A stretch of 64,000 bases of DNA, taken from NCBI RefSeq assembly GCF_900258515.1, contig NZ_LT984884.1:177524-241523 (forward strand), in the 5' to 3' direction. Below, piece by piece: positions 21,364 to 29,800 of the stretch. Origin of the DNA: Lentibacillus sp. Marseille-P4043 (GTDB taxonomy: Bacteria; Bacillota; Bacilli; Bacillales; Amphibacillaceae). Positions within the stretch are counted from its first letter, which is position 1. Every line of letters begins with the position of its first letter. The notes under the pieces were generated by a model that did no database searches, had not been told where the DNA came from, and saw only the letters and a program-made list of their open reading frames with translations. The translations under genes were made by a program, and so were the position numbers.

Positions 21364-21777
21364 TTAGTGAATCTGCTTAATCTCCCTCTCCATTCTATCC
21401 CTCAATTTTAGGAAAAGTGTATTGTAGCGGTTTCTTATCTTTTCATAAATATATCTTGCTTCATCTTCATCATATAGATGTGAAGTTTTGTTTCGATCAA
21501 CCATCATGTCGATCCATTTTTCTCCATCGTCAATCAAACCGTTAGCGAATGCTTCACGTATCGTCGCTCTTGGATTTCTAATCTCCGTTGTACCGGTATA
21601 TTCTAAAAACATTTTCATTAATTTCCAACTTAGTTCAAATGTGAATTCAAATCGCTGAATCACTCCATCATAGATGATATCACTTTCAACCTCTAACATT
21701 GTTGCCTCATTTAGTCTGGAGGAAACACGTTTGAAATCGTCAAGCTTCTCGTATAGCCTTTCCTTGCTCGTATACAA
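21364..21777 (-). CDS. HepT-like HEPN toxin (nucleotidyltransferase substrate-binding family)
   Basis: 137-residue all-helical HEPN protein. DRNKTSHLYDE fits the RX4HXY motif (R-NKTS-H-L-Y) of HepT RNases, in which the Tyr is the residue AMPylated by the partner MntA. The N-terminal part (RLYEKLDDFKRVSSRLNEA ... FEFTFELSWKLMKMFLEY) is typical of the HI0074 family. It overlaps the upstream nucleotidyltransferase gene by about 38 nt, so the two are coexpressed. The start is a TTG. Confidence 0.85.
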   Translation of the reverse strand: MYTSKERLYEKLDDFKRVSSRLNEATMLEVESDIIYDGVIQRFEFTFELSWKLMKMFLEYTGTTEIRNPRATIREAFANGLIDDGEKWIDMMVDRNKTSHLYDEDEARYIYEKIRNRYNTLFLKLRDRMEREIKQIH

Positions 21778-22105
21778 TCACCCCATCTCGTTTAATATTG
21801 TCTATCAATGCATTTTTTGTTAAACGATCCGTGAAAATAATATCAATTTTCAAGTGTGTCAGCATTTCTTGGATGGTAAATTCAATTAAGTTTTGCTGTG
21901 TATGAGTAACGTTATTTGTATAAATTGCTAAATCAATGTCCGAACGCAAATGAAAATCCCCTCGTGCTCTTGATCCAAATAGGACTACTTTTTTAATTAA
22001 AGAATTAGATGAACAATGCGCCAGTAATTCATCGATAAAACGCTGAGAAATTCCAGTTAGTTCCGCCAAATTCCCGGGTATGATAACGACATCGCCTCCA
22101 ATCAA
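21740..22105 (-). CDS. MntA-like nucleotidyltransferase antitoxin
   Basis: Minimal nucleotidyltransferase with GSRARGDFHLRSDIDLA, a perfect GSX10DXD motif. In MntA/HepT systems this protein neutralises HepT by adding AMP to its tyrosine. The stop is certain. The start is not: the longest frame begins at 22174 inside a hairpin sequence, and no candidate has a good ribosome binding site. I used TTG 22105; another TTG lies further in, near NLAELTG. Confidence 0.8.
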   Translation of the reverse strand: MIGGDVVIIPGNLAELTGISQRFIDELLAHCSSNSLIKKVVLFGSRARGDFHLRSDIDLAIYTNNVTHTQQNLIEFTIQEMLTHLKIDIIFTDRLTKNALIDNIKRDGVIVYEQGKAIREA

Positions 22106-22162
22106 TCTTTTGTTTTTAAGTATACCAAAAATGATGAAGGAAAACGAAACAACAACGAAATA

Positions 22163-22190
22163 AGGCTGACGCAAAAATATGCATCAGCCC
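22163..22190. repeat. Hairpin repeat, copy 1
   Basis: ggctgacgcaaaaatatgca followed by tcagcc. A nearly identical hairpin occurs in the same orientation at 23513-23538 (ggctggcgcaaaaaatatgc accagcc). Together they bracket the MFS fragment and the small secreted-protein genes. Confidence 0.55.
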
Positions 22191-22213
22191 TGTATGTTCT
22201 AACTTGAAATACA

Positions 22214-22490
22214 ATTTCGGAAGTTTCATATGCTGGTATTCATTATCACAGCTGGAGTTTTGTATTGTATTCACTTTTTCTTTACGCGGTAATTAATGAC
22301 CCTATTTACATTATTCCATTACAGTTTCTACACGGTTTAACATTTGACATATGTTATTTGTCAGCTTTCCAATTCTATTTCGGGGTTATTTCCTATATTA
22401 CATCAAGCAACAGGCCACTTGTTTTTTTGCAGTTTTCTTTGGAATCTCAGGAATAGTTGGATCGTTAACTAAAGAGGCGCTAATAGTTCA
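22214..22490 (+). pseudogene. Decayed copy of the 3' half of the MFS transporter gene
   Basis: Matches 20869-21147 of the intact MFS gene throughout, e.g. gaccctatttacattattcc and ctttggaatctcaggaatag are shared, but with many substitutions and indels that break the frame. It lies 3' of the HEPN/MNT pair. The pair is therefore bracketed by an intact transporter gene and a direct partial duplication of it. Confidence 0.85.
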
Positions 22491-22604
22491 AATGTGAATA
22501 AAAAATGAAACAACATAAACAAGATTTATAAATTCACATTTTCCCGACCCATACTACCATTAGAAAATTATTAATCTATTGAATTCCGATAACTATTCAA
22601 CATT

Positions 22605-22649
22605 GTATAGATTTCTATTTTACGTTAAAATTAAAATAGAAATCTATAC
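22605..22649. promoter_or_regulatory. Perfect 18-bp inverted repeat before a small secreted protein gene
   Basis: Left arm gtatagatttctatttta (22605-22622), 9-nt spacer, right arm taaaatagaaatctatac (22632-22649). It ends 16 nt before the ATG at 22666, next to the ribosome binding site gaaggga. It could be a repressor operator or a leader hairpin. No T-tract follows, so it is not a simple terminator. Confidence 0.7.
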
Positions 22650-22665
22650 GAAGGGATGTGATTTT

Positions 22666-22875
22666 ATGAAAAAATTATTTACTGTTGGATTAACATGTTT
22701 TGCATTACTGTTCTTGGTGAGATATGTATATACTGGAACAGAACCCACCTCTACAACTATTCAACAAAAACAGGATAAAGTTCCTTTTGAGAATGCGAAA
22801 TTAATTGATAGTAAAATCGATGGCAAAACCGGAGTAAAAGTTGATGTATATACTCTGGAAGGTTGGGAAAAGTGA
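22666..22875 (+). CDS. Small secreted or membrane-anchored protein, truncated paralogue
   Basis: 69 residues: a Lys-rich start and hydrophobic stretch (KKLFTVGLTCFALLFLV), then PFENAKLIDSKIDGKTGVKV DVYTLEGWEK and stop. The C-terminal part matches the corresponding region of the next gene (SFENAELLETITDEKTGVTI). It ends where that protein continues for 140 more residues, so it may be a 3'-truncated copy. The ATG at 22666 has gaaggga upstream. Not a recognised family. Confidence 0.55.
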   Translation: MKKLFTVGLTCFALLFLVRYVYTGTEPTSTTIQQKQDKVPFENAKLIDSKIDGKTGVKVDVYTLEGWEK

Positions 22876-22879
22876 TTAT

Positions 22880-23485
22880 ATGAAAAGTATAGTAGGAATA
22901 TTGTTAACAGTATTTATAGCTTTATCTTTTTTTGGAACAACAACATATGCTGAAACTAAACCTCTTTCTATAACTAATTAAAAAGAGCAGCATGAGATTT
23001 CCTTTGAAAATGCAGAATTATTAGAAACGATAACAGATGAAAAAACTGGAGTAACAATTGACGTGTATAGCGCAAAGGAACCTATATCAGATCTTGTCCC
23101 ATTTGCGGGTAATGGCAATTGGGATGTATTAGATGGGGAAATATGGGTGATGAATGGAGATATTAACGATGTGCAAAAAGATGGAGTCTATTACTCTACG
23201 GGCGGAGATTATGCTTTAGTGATTCCACCCCACGAGATGGATGAGCTTAAAATGGGTTCTCGACCAGGAATAAACATAGAATTATGGGAAGATGATCCTG
23301 TAGATGACGATTATGTCGCCTCTTATTTTGTTAACGGTGTAATGAATCATCCTAATTATTATATTGCATTTCGTAATATTGGTAGTTATGTTGATGGTGC
23401 GAATAAAAGAGCAGAATTTTACACCACTCACACATCTAACTACACAGTTTTAGATCAAGCATTGTATGTTCAATATTTTGATTAA
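22880..23485 (+). pseudogene. Secreted protein gene interrupted by an in-frame stop
   Basis: Reading from ATG 22880 gives a clear signal peptide (KSIVGILLTVFIALSFFGTT TYA) and then ITN. It meets a TAA at 22979-22981 and continues in the same frame without further stops to 23485. The distal part (VPFAGNGNWDVLDGEIWVMN ... YTVLDQALYVQYFD) is about 140 residues, acidic and beta-rich in look. A single base change would restore a 201-residue secreted protein. Family not recognised. It lies 4 bp behind its truncated paralogue. Confidence 0.65.
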
Positions 23486-23512
23486 ATAATAAAATAAGTG
23501 AAACTCGTTCAT

Positions 23513-23538
23513 GGCTGGCGCAAAAAATATGCACCAGC
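23513..23538. terminator. Hairpin repeat, copy 2, between convergent genes
   Basis: ggctggcgc - aaaaaata - tgcaccagcc, followed by ttgttta on the plus strand. It is situated between the secreted-protein gene and the convergent pbuG, and could act as a bidirectional terminator. Sister of 22163-22190. Confidence 0.5.
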
Positions 23539-23547
23539 CTTGTTTAT

Positions 23548-24882
23548 CTAACTCAAAAATATAAAATACAACACAAATATCACAAACAACAAATACATAA
23601 TCGGATTAATTTCCTTGATGCGCCCTTTCATGGTCATTGTAATCGGATAGAAAATGAACCCAATCGCAATCCCAGTTGCAATGCTATACGTTAACGGCAT
23701 TGCTGCAATAGTTAAAAACGCTGGTACAGCAATTTCAAATTTATCCCAATCGATATCTTTCAATGCTGATGACATCAAAACCCCAACAATAATTAAAGCA
23801 GGTGCAGTCACTTCAGAGGTAATAACACTTAATAATGGCGAGAAAAATAATGATAAAACAAACAGTCCAGCTACAACCACCGCAGTAAAGCCGGACCTTC
23901 CTCCTGCACCAACACCTGCTGAAGATTCAATATACGATGTCGTTGTTGATGTACCGATAACAGCACCAACTGCTGTTGCGGTCGAGTCAGCGAATAGTGC
24001 CTTTCCGGCGCGTGGGAGTTTGTTATCTTTCATCAAACCGGCTTGAGTCGCAACTGCTACAAGTGTTCCAGCTGTATCAAAGAAATCAACAAAGAGAAAT
24101 GTCAAAATAACCACAAGCATATCCGTGGAAAAAATATCACCAAAATGGGCAAATGCCTCACCAAAAGTAGGCGCTACACTTGGTACTTCCCCAACAATGC
24201 CACCAAGGCCTGATGGCGGATCAATCAATCCAGTTAAAATACCTACGATAGCTGTCAGGATCATCCCATAAAAGATTCCACCCTTGATATCTAAGCTAAG
24301 TAAAATAACCGAAATAACAATACCGAATATCGCGAGCAAGACAGTTGGTGATGTCAAATCACCGATCGCAACTAACGTTGAATCACTGCCAACAATAATG
24401 CCTGCATTCTGAAATCCAATAAAAGCAATAAAAAAGCCGATTCCAACACCAACTGCTAACTTCAAATTAGCTGGTATCGCATTAATAATTTTTTCCCGTA
24501 AACCAGTTAATGTTAATACAATAAAAATAAGTCCTGAAACCAATACACCGGATAATGCTGTTTGCCACGGAATCCCATAGCCAAGTACTACCGTGTAAGC
24601 AAAAAATGCGCTTAATCCTATCCCAGGTGCTAAAGCAATCGGATACTTCGCAATAACTCCCATGAATAGTGAACCAATAGCACCAGAAATGGCTGTCGCG
24701 GTGAAAACGGCACCTTGATCAATACGGGTTACGCCTTCCGGGAGATCCTCAACCCCCACTAACGCTAACGTTGCCGGATTTACAAATAAGATATAGGCCA
24801 TTGCCAAAAAAGTTGTTAATCCTGCCATAAATTCGGTTTTATAATTTGTGCCTAATTCCTCAAATCGGAAATACTTTTTCAT
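23548..24882 (-). CDS. pbuG: Hypoxanthine/guanine permease, NCS2/AzgA family
   Basis: 444-residue polytopic membrane protein, starting KKYFRFEELGTNYKTEFMAG LTTFLAMAYI, the hallmark of AzgA/PbuG permeases. GTSTTTSYIESSAGVGAGGR SG is the conserved substrate-site region. Its leader carries a guanine riboswitch, a terminator and PurBoxes, which fits purine-base uptake. B. subtilis pbuG likewise lies near guaA and is guanine-riboswitch controlled. RBS gaggagg lies just upstream. Confidence 0.93.
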   Translation of the reverse strand: MKKYFRFEELGTNYKTEFMAGLTTFLAMAYILFVNPATLALVGVEDLPEGVTRIDQGAVFTATAISGAIGSLFMGVIAKYPIALAPGIGLSAFFAYTVVLGYGIPWQTALSGVLVSGLIFIVLTLTGLREKIINAIPANLKLAVGVGIGFFIAFIGFQNAGIIVGSDSTLVAIGDLTSPTVLLAIFGIVISVILLSLDIKGGIFYGMILTAIVGILTGLIDPPSGLGGIVGEVPSVAPTFGEAFAHFGDIFSTDMLVVILTFLFVDFFDTAGTLVAVATQAGLMKDNKLPRAGKALFADSTATAVGAVIGTSTTTSYIESSAGVGAGGRSGFTAVVVAGLFVLSLFFSPLLSVITSEVTAPALIIVGVLMSSALKDIDWDKFEIAVPAFLTIAAMPLTYSIATGIAIGFIFYPITMTMKGRIKEINPIMYLLFVIFVLYFIFLS

Positions 24883-24901
24883 GACTACTCCTCCTCAGAT
24901 C

Positions 24902-24940
24902 AAAAAAATAAGGCACTTTTGATCATTGACCAAAAGTGCC
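24902..24940 (-). terminator. Expression-platform terminator of the pbuG riboswitch
   Basis: Minus strand GGCACTTTTG - gtcaatgat - CAAAAGTGCC followed by TTATTTTTTTG. It ends only about 10 nt before the pbuG ribosome binding site. Confidence 0.85.
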
Positions 24941-25035
24941 ACACTTAGACTAGCAAGCAAGAGTAATGAGAAAGAGAATGTGAGCACAAACAATTTTGCC
25001 TGTGTGTTCAACATACTGCTAACATTACTGAAACC

Positions 25036-25100
25036 TGCGTAGTCAGACCATTTACGGTGGTCTGGTAGAAACTTTGGGCCTTATCCTCCAAATTATACGC
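25036..25100 (-). promoter_or_regulatory. Guanine riboswitch of pbuG
   Basis: The minus strand reads gcgtataatttggaggataa ggcccaaAGTTTCTACCaga CCACCGTAAATGGTCTGACT ACGC. P1 is formed by gcgtat/actacgc and both kissing-loop arms are present. C in TGACTAC indicates guanine specificity. The aptamer is separated from its terminator by about 95 nt. Confidence 0.94.
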
Positions 25101-25190
25101 ATTGCTTTATTTAATTTTTTGTCTCGCTTTAAAGGGTAATAACACCCTACCAAATGATAGTTTACTATTTACGGAAGCTAATGTCAATAG

Positions 25191-25232
25191 AAACCGAATA
25201 TTAATCGTTTTTTTATGGTGATTGTTCGTTTT
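25191..25232. promoter_or_regulatory. Paired PurBoxes upstream of pbuG
   Basis: aaacCGAATattaa (core 25195-25199) and the inverted aaaaaCGAACaat (core 25224-25228, minus strand). Core starts are 29 bp apart, exactly as upstream of purE, which supports a PurR operator. Confidence 0.65.
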
Positions 25233-25261
25233 TATTACGCCATAATATTACGCCAATATAG

Positions 25262-25913
25262 TGCAAACTCGTTGATATGATAGGCTTTTAGGAAATACCA
25301 AAAACTAAACATGAAAAAGTGTGCCATGACTGTGCCACGCTTTAATATAATTCAATCTCTCTTTAAACTTTTTCTCATTTCCTTGATCTGTTGATAAATA
25401 GTATTATTCCTGCCCCTCTAAGAAGGCGGCATTGTTTTCATCGTCGTTAATTTATCTTTTTCATCATGTGAACACTAGCAGTAGTTTCCAGAATCAAGGT
25501 CTTTTATTAATTTAGTAGATGTATTTCTGATTTGCAAAGGAACCGGTTCATTATTGATTCCTTCACATCCTTCCTTGCTCTCTGAATTGCTTTGTACAGC
25601 ACTTGATTTGAGTACTAAGGATAAATAGATAACCACTTCTGTTAGATGAACATCGCCAAAACCATTCGGATGATTTATCGCTGCTACCAAGGTTAACAAT
25701 ATCCCCAACTTCCAGAGACTTTAAGACAAAAACTTACTCTGGATAAAAGCGCCGAATTCACTATCCGCTGAAAAAAGTGATTCCTGCTGTTAGTTAACCC
25801 AATTTACCCCATTTAATATTTAATATCGTTAGATTCTTGTAAATCAGCAATATCAATCTACTTTATTTTCGCTTATAATAAGCGTAAGTCTTTTTTTTAA
25901 TGATTAAAACGAA
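25262..25913. other. Gene-poor stretch before the RM locus
   Basis: No convincing gene. A 77-codon minus-strand frame at 25475-25708 (MGILLTLVAAINHPNGFGDV...) matches no family I know and has no clear ribosome binding site. A second short minus-strand tail ending near 25363 (NNTIYQQIKEMRKSLKRD) has a coding look but no start. These may be remnants left where the RM island joined the pbuG upstream region. Confidence 0.3.
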
Positions 25914-25931
25914 TTGTTAGGAGAAAATGTG

Positions 25932-27518
25932 ATGTCAGAGAATATTTCAAGAACATTGTACCAATCATTATGGAATTCCGCAGATATTTTACGATCAAAG
26001 ATGGATGCCAATGAATATAAAAGTTACTTATTGGGATTAGTATTTTATAAATATTTATCAGACAAGATGTTACTTAAAGCATCTAACCTATTAGAATTGG
26101 AAACGGATGACGTCAATCAAGCACAAGAAAATTATGAAGCAGCCTACAAAGATGATGAGTTGCATGAAGATTTAGTAGAAGCTGTAAAAGACGATGTAGC
26201 CTATATTATTGAACCAAAGCTAACATTTACTGCATTGGTAGCAAAGATACACAAAGGGGTTTTCCAATTAGAAGATTTAGCGCAAGGATTCCGTGATATC
26301 GAACAATCTAGTGATATTTTCGAGAACCTATTTGAAGACGTTGATTTGTATTCAAAAAAATTAGGAGCAACCCCACAAAAACAAAATCAAAGTATTTCTG
26401 ATGTTATGAAAGAGTTAGCCCAACTAGATATTGCTCATGAAGGAGATATGCTCGGGGATGCTTACGAATATCTCATCGGTCAATTTGCCTCGACTTCTGG
26501 AAAAAAGGCTGGTGAATTCTATACCCCTCAGCCCGTATCAGAATTAATGACACGAATTGTATTAAATGGAAAAGAGAATCAAAAAGGTTTTACGGCTTAT
26601 GATGCTGCAATGGGGTCCGGCTCGTTACTCTTAAACGTCAAGAAGTATTCAAATGAAACTGGAACAATTTCCTATTTTGGACAAGAACTAAACACTTCCA
26701 CTTATAATCTAGCACGTATGAACATGATATTGCATGGTGTGGATATGGCAAACCAACATTTACATAATGCTGATACATTAGATCAGGATTGGCCAACAGA
26801 TGAACCAACAAACTTCGATGCGGTATTAATGAACCCGCCCTATTCGGCGAAATGGTCTGCTGATAAAGGTTTTTTAGATGATCCAAGATTTTCGATGTAC
26901 GGTGTATTAGCACCAAAATCAAAAGCTGATTTCGCATTCTTGCTTCATGGATACTATCATTTGAAAGATAATGGAGTTATGGCAATCGTTTTACCTCATG
27001 GCGTACTTTTTAGAGGTAATGCAGAAGGAAAAATCCGAAAAATATTATTAGACAATGGCGCCATTGACACCGTAATTGGATTGCCAGCCAATATTTTCTT
27101 TAATACATCAATTCCAACAACAATTATTGTATTAAAAAAGAATCGGTCAACTAAAGATGTATTATTTATTAATGCATCCAAGGAATTTGAAAAAGGTAAG
27201 AATCAAAACTTATTAAAGGCAGAACACATAGAAAAGATACTCAAAACATATATCGAACGGGATGATGTAAATAAATATTCACATCTTGCCAGTTTTGTTG
27301 AAGTGAAAGAAAACGACTATAACTTAAACATCCCGCGTTATGTCGATACTTTTGAAGAGGAAGAACCTATTGATATTGTTGGGCTCGGAAAAGAAATATT
27401 ATCCCTCAATAATGAAATTGAGGAAGCAGAGCAATCTTTTTTAACGATGCTCGATGAGCTTGAGGTAACTGATGAAAGTAAAGACATCATCGAAGCAACA
27501 AAAGAGGTGTTTCGATGA
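25932..27518 (+). CDS. hsdM: Type I restriction-modification system, methyltransferase subunit
   Basis: N6-adenine methyltransferase of about 528 residues. It has an N-terminal HsdM helical domain (TLYQSLWNSADILRSKMDAN), SAM-binding motif I DAAMGSGSLLLNV near residue 224, and catalytic NPPY near residue 299. The ATG at 25932 is preferred over TTG 25914, since GGAG lies in front of the former. It modifies DNA with HsdS and with HsdR forms the restriction complex. It overlaps hsdS by 4 nt (ATGA). Confidence 0.95.
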   Translation: MSENISRTLYQSLWNSADILRSKMDANEYKSYLLGLVFYKYLSDKMLLKASNLLELETDDVNQAQENYEAAYKDDELHEDLVEAVKDDVAYIIEPKLTFTALVAKIHKGVFQLEDLAQGFRDIEQSSDIFENLFEDVDLYSKKLGATPQKQNQSISDVMKELAQLDIAHEGDMLGDAYEYLIGQFASTSGKKAGEFYTPQPVSELMTRIVLNGKENQKGFTAYDAAMGSGSLLLNVKKYSNETGTISYFGQELNTSTYNLARMNMILHGVDMANQHLHNADTLDQDWPTDEPTNFDAVLMNPPYSAKWSADKGFLDDPRFSMYGVLAPKSKADFAFLLHGYYHLKDNGVMAIVLPHGVLFRGNAEGKIRKILLDNGAIDTVIGLPANIFFNTSIPTTIIVLKKNRSTKDVLFINASKEFEKGKNQNLLKAEHIEKILKTYIERDDVNKYSHLASFVEVKENDYNLNIPRYVDTFEEEEPIDIVGLGKEILSLNNEIEEAEQSFLTMLDELEVTDESKDIIEATKEVFR

Positions 27519-28747
27519 TGAATAGAAATAAAAAAAGAGCTCCTGAAGTCCGGTTTAAAGGGTTTGTGGAAGATTGGGAACAGCGTAAGTTGGAAGACAT
27601 TGCCGATATTAACCCCAAGTCAATTCTTCCAACCGAGTTTGAATATGTTGATTTGGAATCAGTTATTGGAACTGAATTAACTTCACACCAAACAAAAAGA
27701 AAGGAATCAGCCCCCTCTCGTGCTCAAAGATTAGCTCAAAGAGGTGATATTTTTTATCAGATGGTTAGACCATATCAAAAAAATAATTACCTTTTTGATT
27801 TGCCATATGATAACTATGTTTTTTCTACAGGATATGCTCAAATAAGACCCAATATAGTTAGTTATTTTTTATTCAGTAGACTTCAAGAAGAAAAATTTGT
27901 ATCAAAAGTTCTTAATAGATGTACAGGAACAAGTTATCCCGCAATTAATTCAAATGATTTGTCTGAAATTGAAGTTGGAATTTCTCCAATAAAAGAAGAA
28001 CAGAGTCGCATAGGGGAATTCCTCAAACATCTTGACAATACTATCGCTCTTCATCAGCGAAGAGTAAGTAGATTAAGACAGTTAAAGAAAGGCTTTTTGC
28101 AGATGATGTTTCCTCAAAAAGGGAAGATTGTGCCGAAGTTGAGATTTGCTAATTTTGATTCTAAATGGGAACAGCGTAATTTAGGGGAAATCGTGGAAAG
28201 AGTTAAATCATATGCCCTATCTCGTAATTTTGAAACGAGCAATTATACAGGATATAAATATATACATTATGGTGATATCCATACTAAAGTTGCTGATATA
28301 ATAGACGAATCCAGTGATTTGCCAAATATAAAAATTGGAAACTATGAATTTGTGAAAAAAGGGGATTTAGTATTAGCTGATGCTTCAGAGGATTATCAAG
28401 GGATAGCTACTCCTGCTGTAGTTACTATTGATACGACATATAAGCTAGTTTCTGGTCTTCATACAATAGCTTTGAGGCCTAAGAATGATGATTCCATGTT
28501 TCTCTACTATTTATTCAATTCCCCTACTTTTAAAAAGTATGGTTATAAGACAGGAACTGGAATAAAAGTATTTGGAATTAGCACTACGAATCTTTTAAAA
28601 TTTTATAGCCAATTTCCAACAAAAGAAGAGCAAGAGAAAATCGGTAGCATCCTAAAACAACTAGATAAAACTATCGCTCTTCATCAAACAAAGTTTGGTA
28701 AAGTACAAGCATTAAAAAAAGCTTTCTTACAAAAGATGTTCATCTGA
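27515..28747 (+). CDS. hsdS: Type I restriction system specificity subunit (expressed copy)
   Basis: 410 residues with two target-recognition domains (about 15-165 and 215-365). Each starts after a WEQRKL/WEQRNL motif and is followed by a helical conserved region (DNTIALHQRRVSRLRQLKKG ... and DKTIALHQTKFGKVQALKKA FLQKMFI). The TRDs set the DNA sequence recognised by the HsdMS/HsdRMS complex. Its central conserved region is a perfect 73-bp inverted repeat (28047-28119) of sequences in the silent hsdS' downstream, which permits TRD exchange by inversion. Confidence 0.93.
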   Translation: MMNRNKKRAPEVRFKGFVEDWEQRKLEDIADINPKSILPTEFEYVDLESVIGTELTSHQTKRKESAPSRAQRLAQRGDIFYQMVRPYQKNNYLFDLPYDNYVFSTGYAQIRPNIVSYFLFSRLQEEKFVSKVLNRCTGTSYPAINSNDLSEIEVGISPIKEEQSRIGEFLKHLDNTIALHQRRVSRLRQLKKGFLQMMFPQKGKIVPKLRFANFDSKWEQRNLGEIVERVKSYALSRNFETSNYTGYKYIHYGDIHTKVADIIDESSDLPNIKIGNYEFVKKGDLVLADASEDYQGIATPAVVTIDTTYKLVSGLHTIALRPKNDDSMFLYYLFNSPTFKKYGYKTGTGIKVFGISTTNLLKFYSQFPTKEEQEKIGSILKQLDKTIALHQTKFGKVQALKKAFLQKMFI

Positions 28748-28774
28748 TCTGATTTATCTTTTCAAAAATAATTA

Positions 28775-28829
28775 ATCTCCTAATAATAGAATTGGTGATT
28801 GTTTCACTAACTATAATTAGGAGGTTTTT
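28775..28829 (+). promoter_or_regulatory. Hairpin overlapping the recombinase ribosome binding site
   Basis: atctcctaataatag (28775-28789) pairs, with two weak positions, with ctataattaggaggt (28811-28825), followed at once by tttt and the ATG at 28833. The 3' arm contains the AGGAGG ribosome binding site. The structure is both terminator-like after hsdS and able to hide the recombinase start. Confidence 0.65.
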
Positions 28830-28832
28830 ATT

Positions 28833-29762
28833 ATGCCAAGAAAGAAAAAATCAGCGCAATTGTTTCATGAATACTTTGAGGAGTGGATTGAATTGTACAA
28901 AGTGGGGGCGATTCGAGAAGTTACGCTACAAAAGTATTATATGAGTCTACAACGAATTGTAGAGTTAGTCCCCAAATTAAAAATGAGCGAGTTGAACCGA
29001 AAAAGTTATCAAAAATTGCTCAATGATTATGCTCATACTCATGAAAAGCAAACAACGATGGACTTTCATCATCAGCTAAAAGGAGCAATTCTAGATGCAG
29101 TCGATGAAGGACTAATTGAACAAAATCCAACTCGTAAAATCATTATTAAGGGGAAAACGCCAAAAGAGAAAAAAATTAAATTTCTTAATCAGTATGAAGT
29201 GCAAGCGTTGTTAAAGCAATTGAATCTTCAGCATGAGATTAATTGGGATTGGTTCATACTTCTAGTTGCAAAAACAGGGTTGAGATTTTCAGAGGCCCTA
29301 GCACTTACACCAAGTGATTTTGATTTTTCAAAACAAAAGTTAATTGTTGAAAAAACGTGGAATTATAAGGTAACAAAAGGAGAGTTCCAACCGACAAAAA
29401 ATGAATCTTCTAAAAGAAAAATTCAGTTAGACTGGCAAACAGCTATGCAATTTTCTCAACTAATCAAAAATATGGACATTAATAAACCTATCTTTGTAAA
29501 GGGAAGAGTGTTTAATTCTACAGTAAATAATCGATTGAAAGTATTATGCTTAAAGGCAAATATTCCAGTTATTACTATACATGGATTGCGCCATACTCAC
29601 GCTTCATTTCTTCTTTTTGCAGGTGTATCTATTGCAAGTGTTGCAAGAAGGCTTGGACACTCAAGTATGATCACAACACAAGAGACATATTTACACATTA
29701 TTCAGGAATTGGAGAATCAAGATAATGATAAGATAATGAGATATTTATCCACTTTGATGTAA
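28833..29762 (+). CDS. Tyrosine recombinase / integrase of the hsdS switch
   Basis: 309 residues. An N-terminal SAM-like core-binding domain (about 1-110) is followed by the catalytic domain with Arg in KTGLRFSEALALTP, HGLRHTH (H-x-x-R), RRLGHSS and Tyr in TTQETYLHII. It lies between hsdS and the inverted hsdS', the place where phase-variable type I systems encode the enzyme that inverts or swaps TRDs. No other phage gene is adjacent. The likely role is site-specific inversion (inference). Confidence 0.88.
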   Translation: MPRKKKSAQLFHEYFEEWIELYKVGAIREVTLQKYYMSLQRIVELVPKLKMSELNRKSYQKLLNDYAHTHEKQTTMDFHHQLKGAILDAVDEGLIEQNPTRKIIIKGKTPKEKKIKFLNQYEVQALLKQLNLQHEINWDWFILLVAKTGLRFSEALALTPSDFDFSKQKLIVEKTWNYKVTKGEFQPTKNESSKRKIQLDWQTAMQFSQLIKNMDINKPIFVKGRVFNSTVNNRLKVLCLKANIPVITIHGLRHTHASFLLFAGVSIASVARRLGHSSMITTQETYLHIIQELENQDNDKIMRYLSTLM

Positions 29763-29774
29763 GTTGCTATCTAT

Positions 29775-29800
29775 AAAAAGGCACACTTGGTGCCTTTTTA
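29775..29800. terminator. Bidirectional terminator between recombinase and hsdS'
   Basis: aaaaaggcac - acttg - gtgccttttt. It serves the recombinase on the plus strand and includes the stop codon of hsdS' on the minus strand. Confidence 0.85.

Noticed and set aside
21181..21411. 76-codon frame after the MFS gene
   Set aside because: Overlaps the end of the MFS gene and its terminator; no protein-like composition.
22265..22456. 63-codon membrane protein
   Set aside because: It is a piece of the decayed MFS duplication, not an independent gene.
28833..29762. Prophage integrase
   Set aside because: No phage genes or attachment repeats nearby; position between hsdS and inverted hsdS' fits a specificity switch better.
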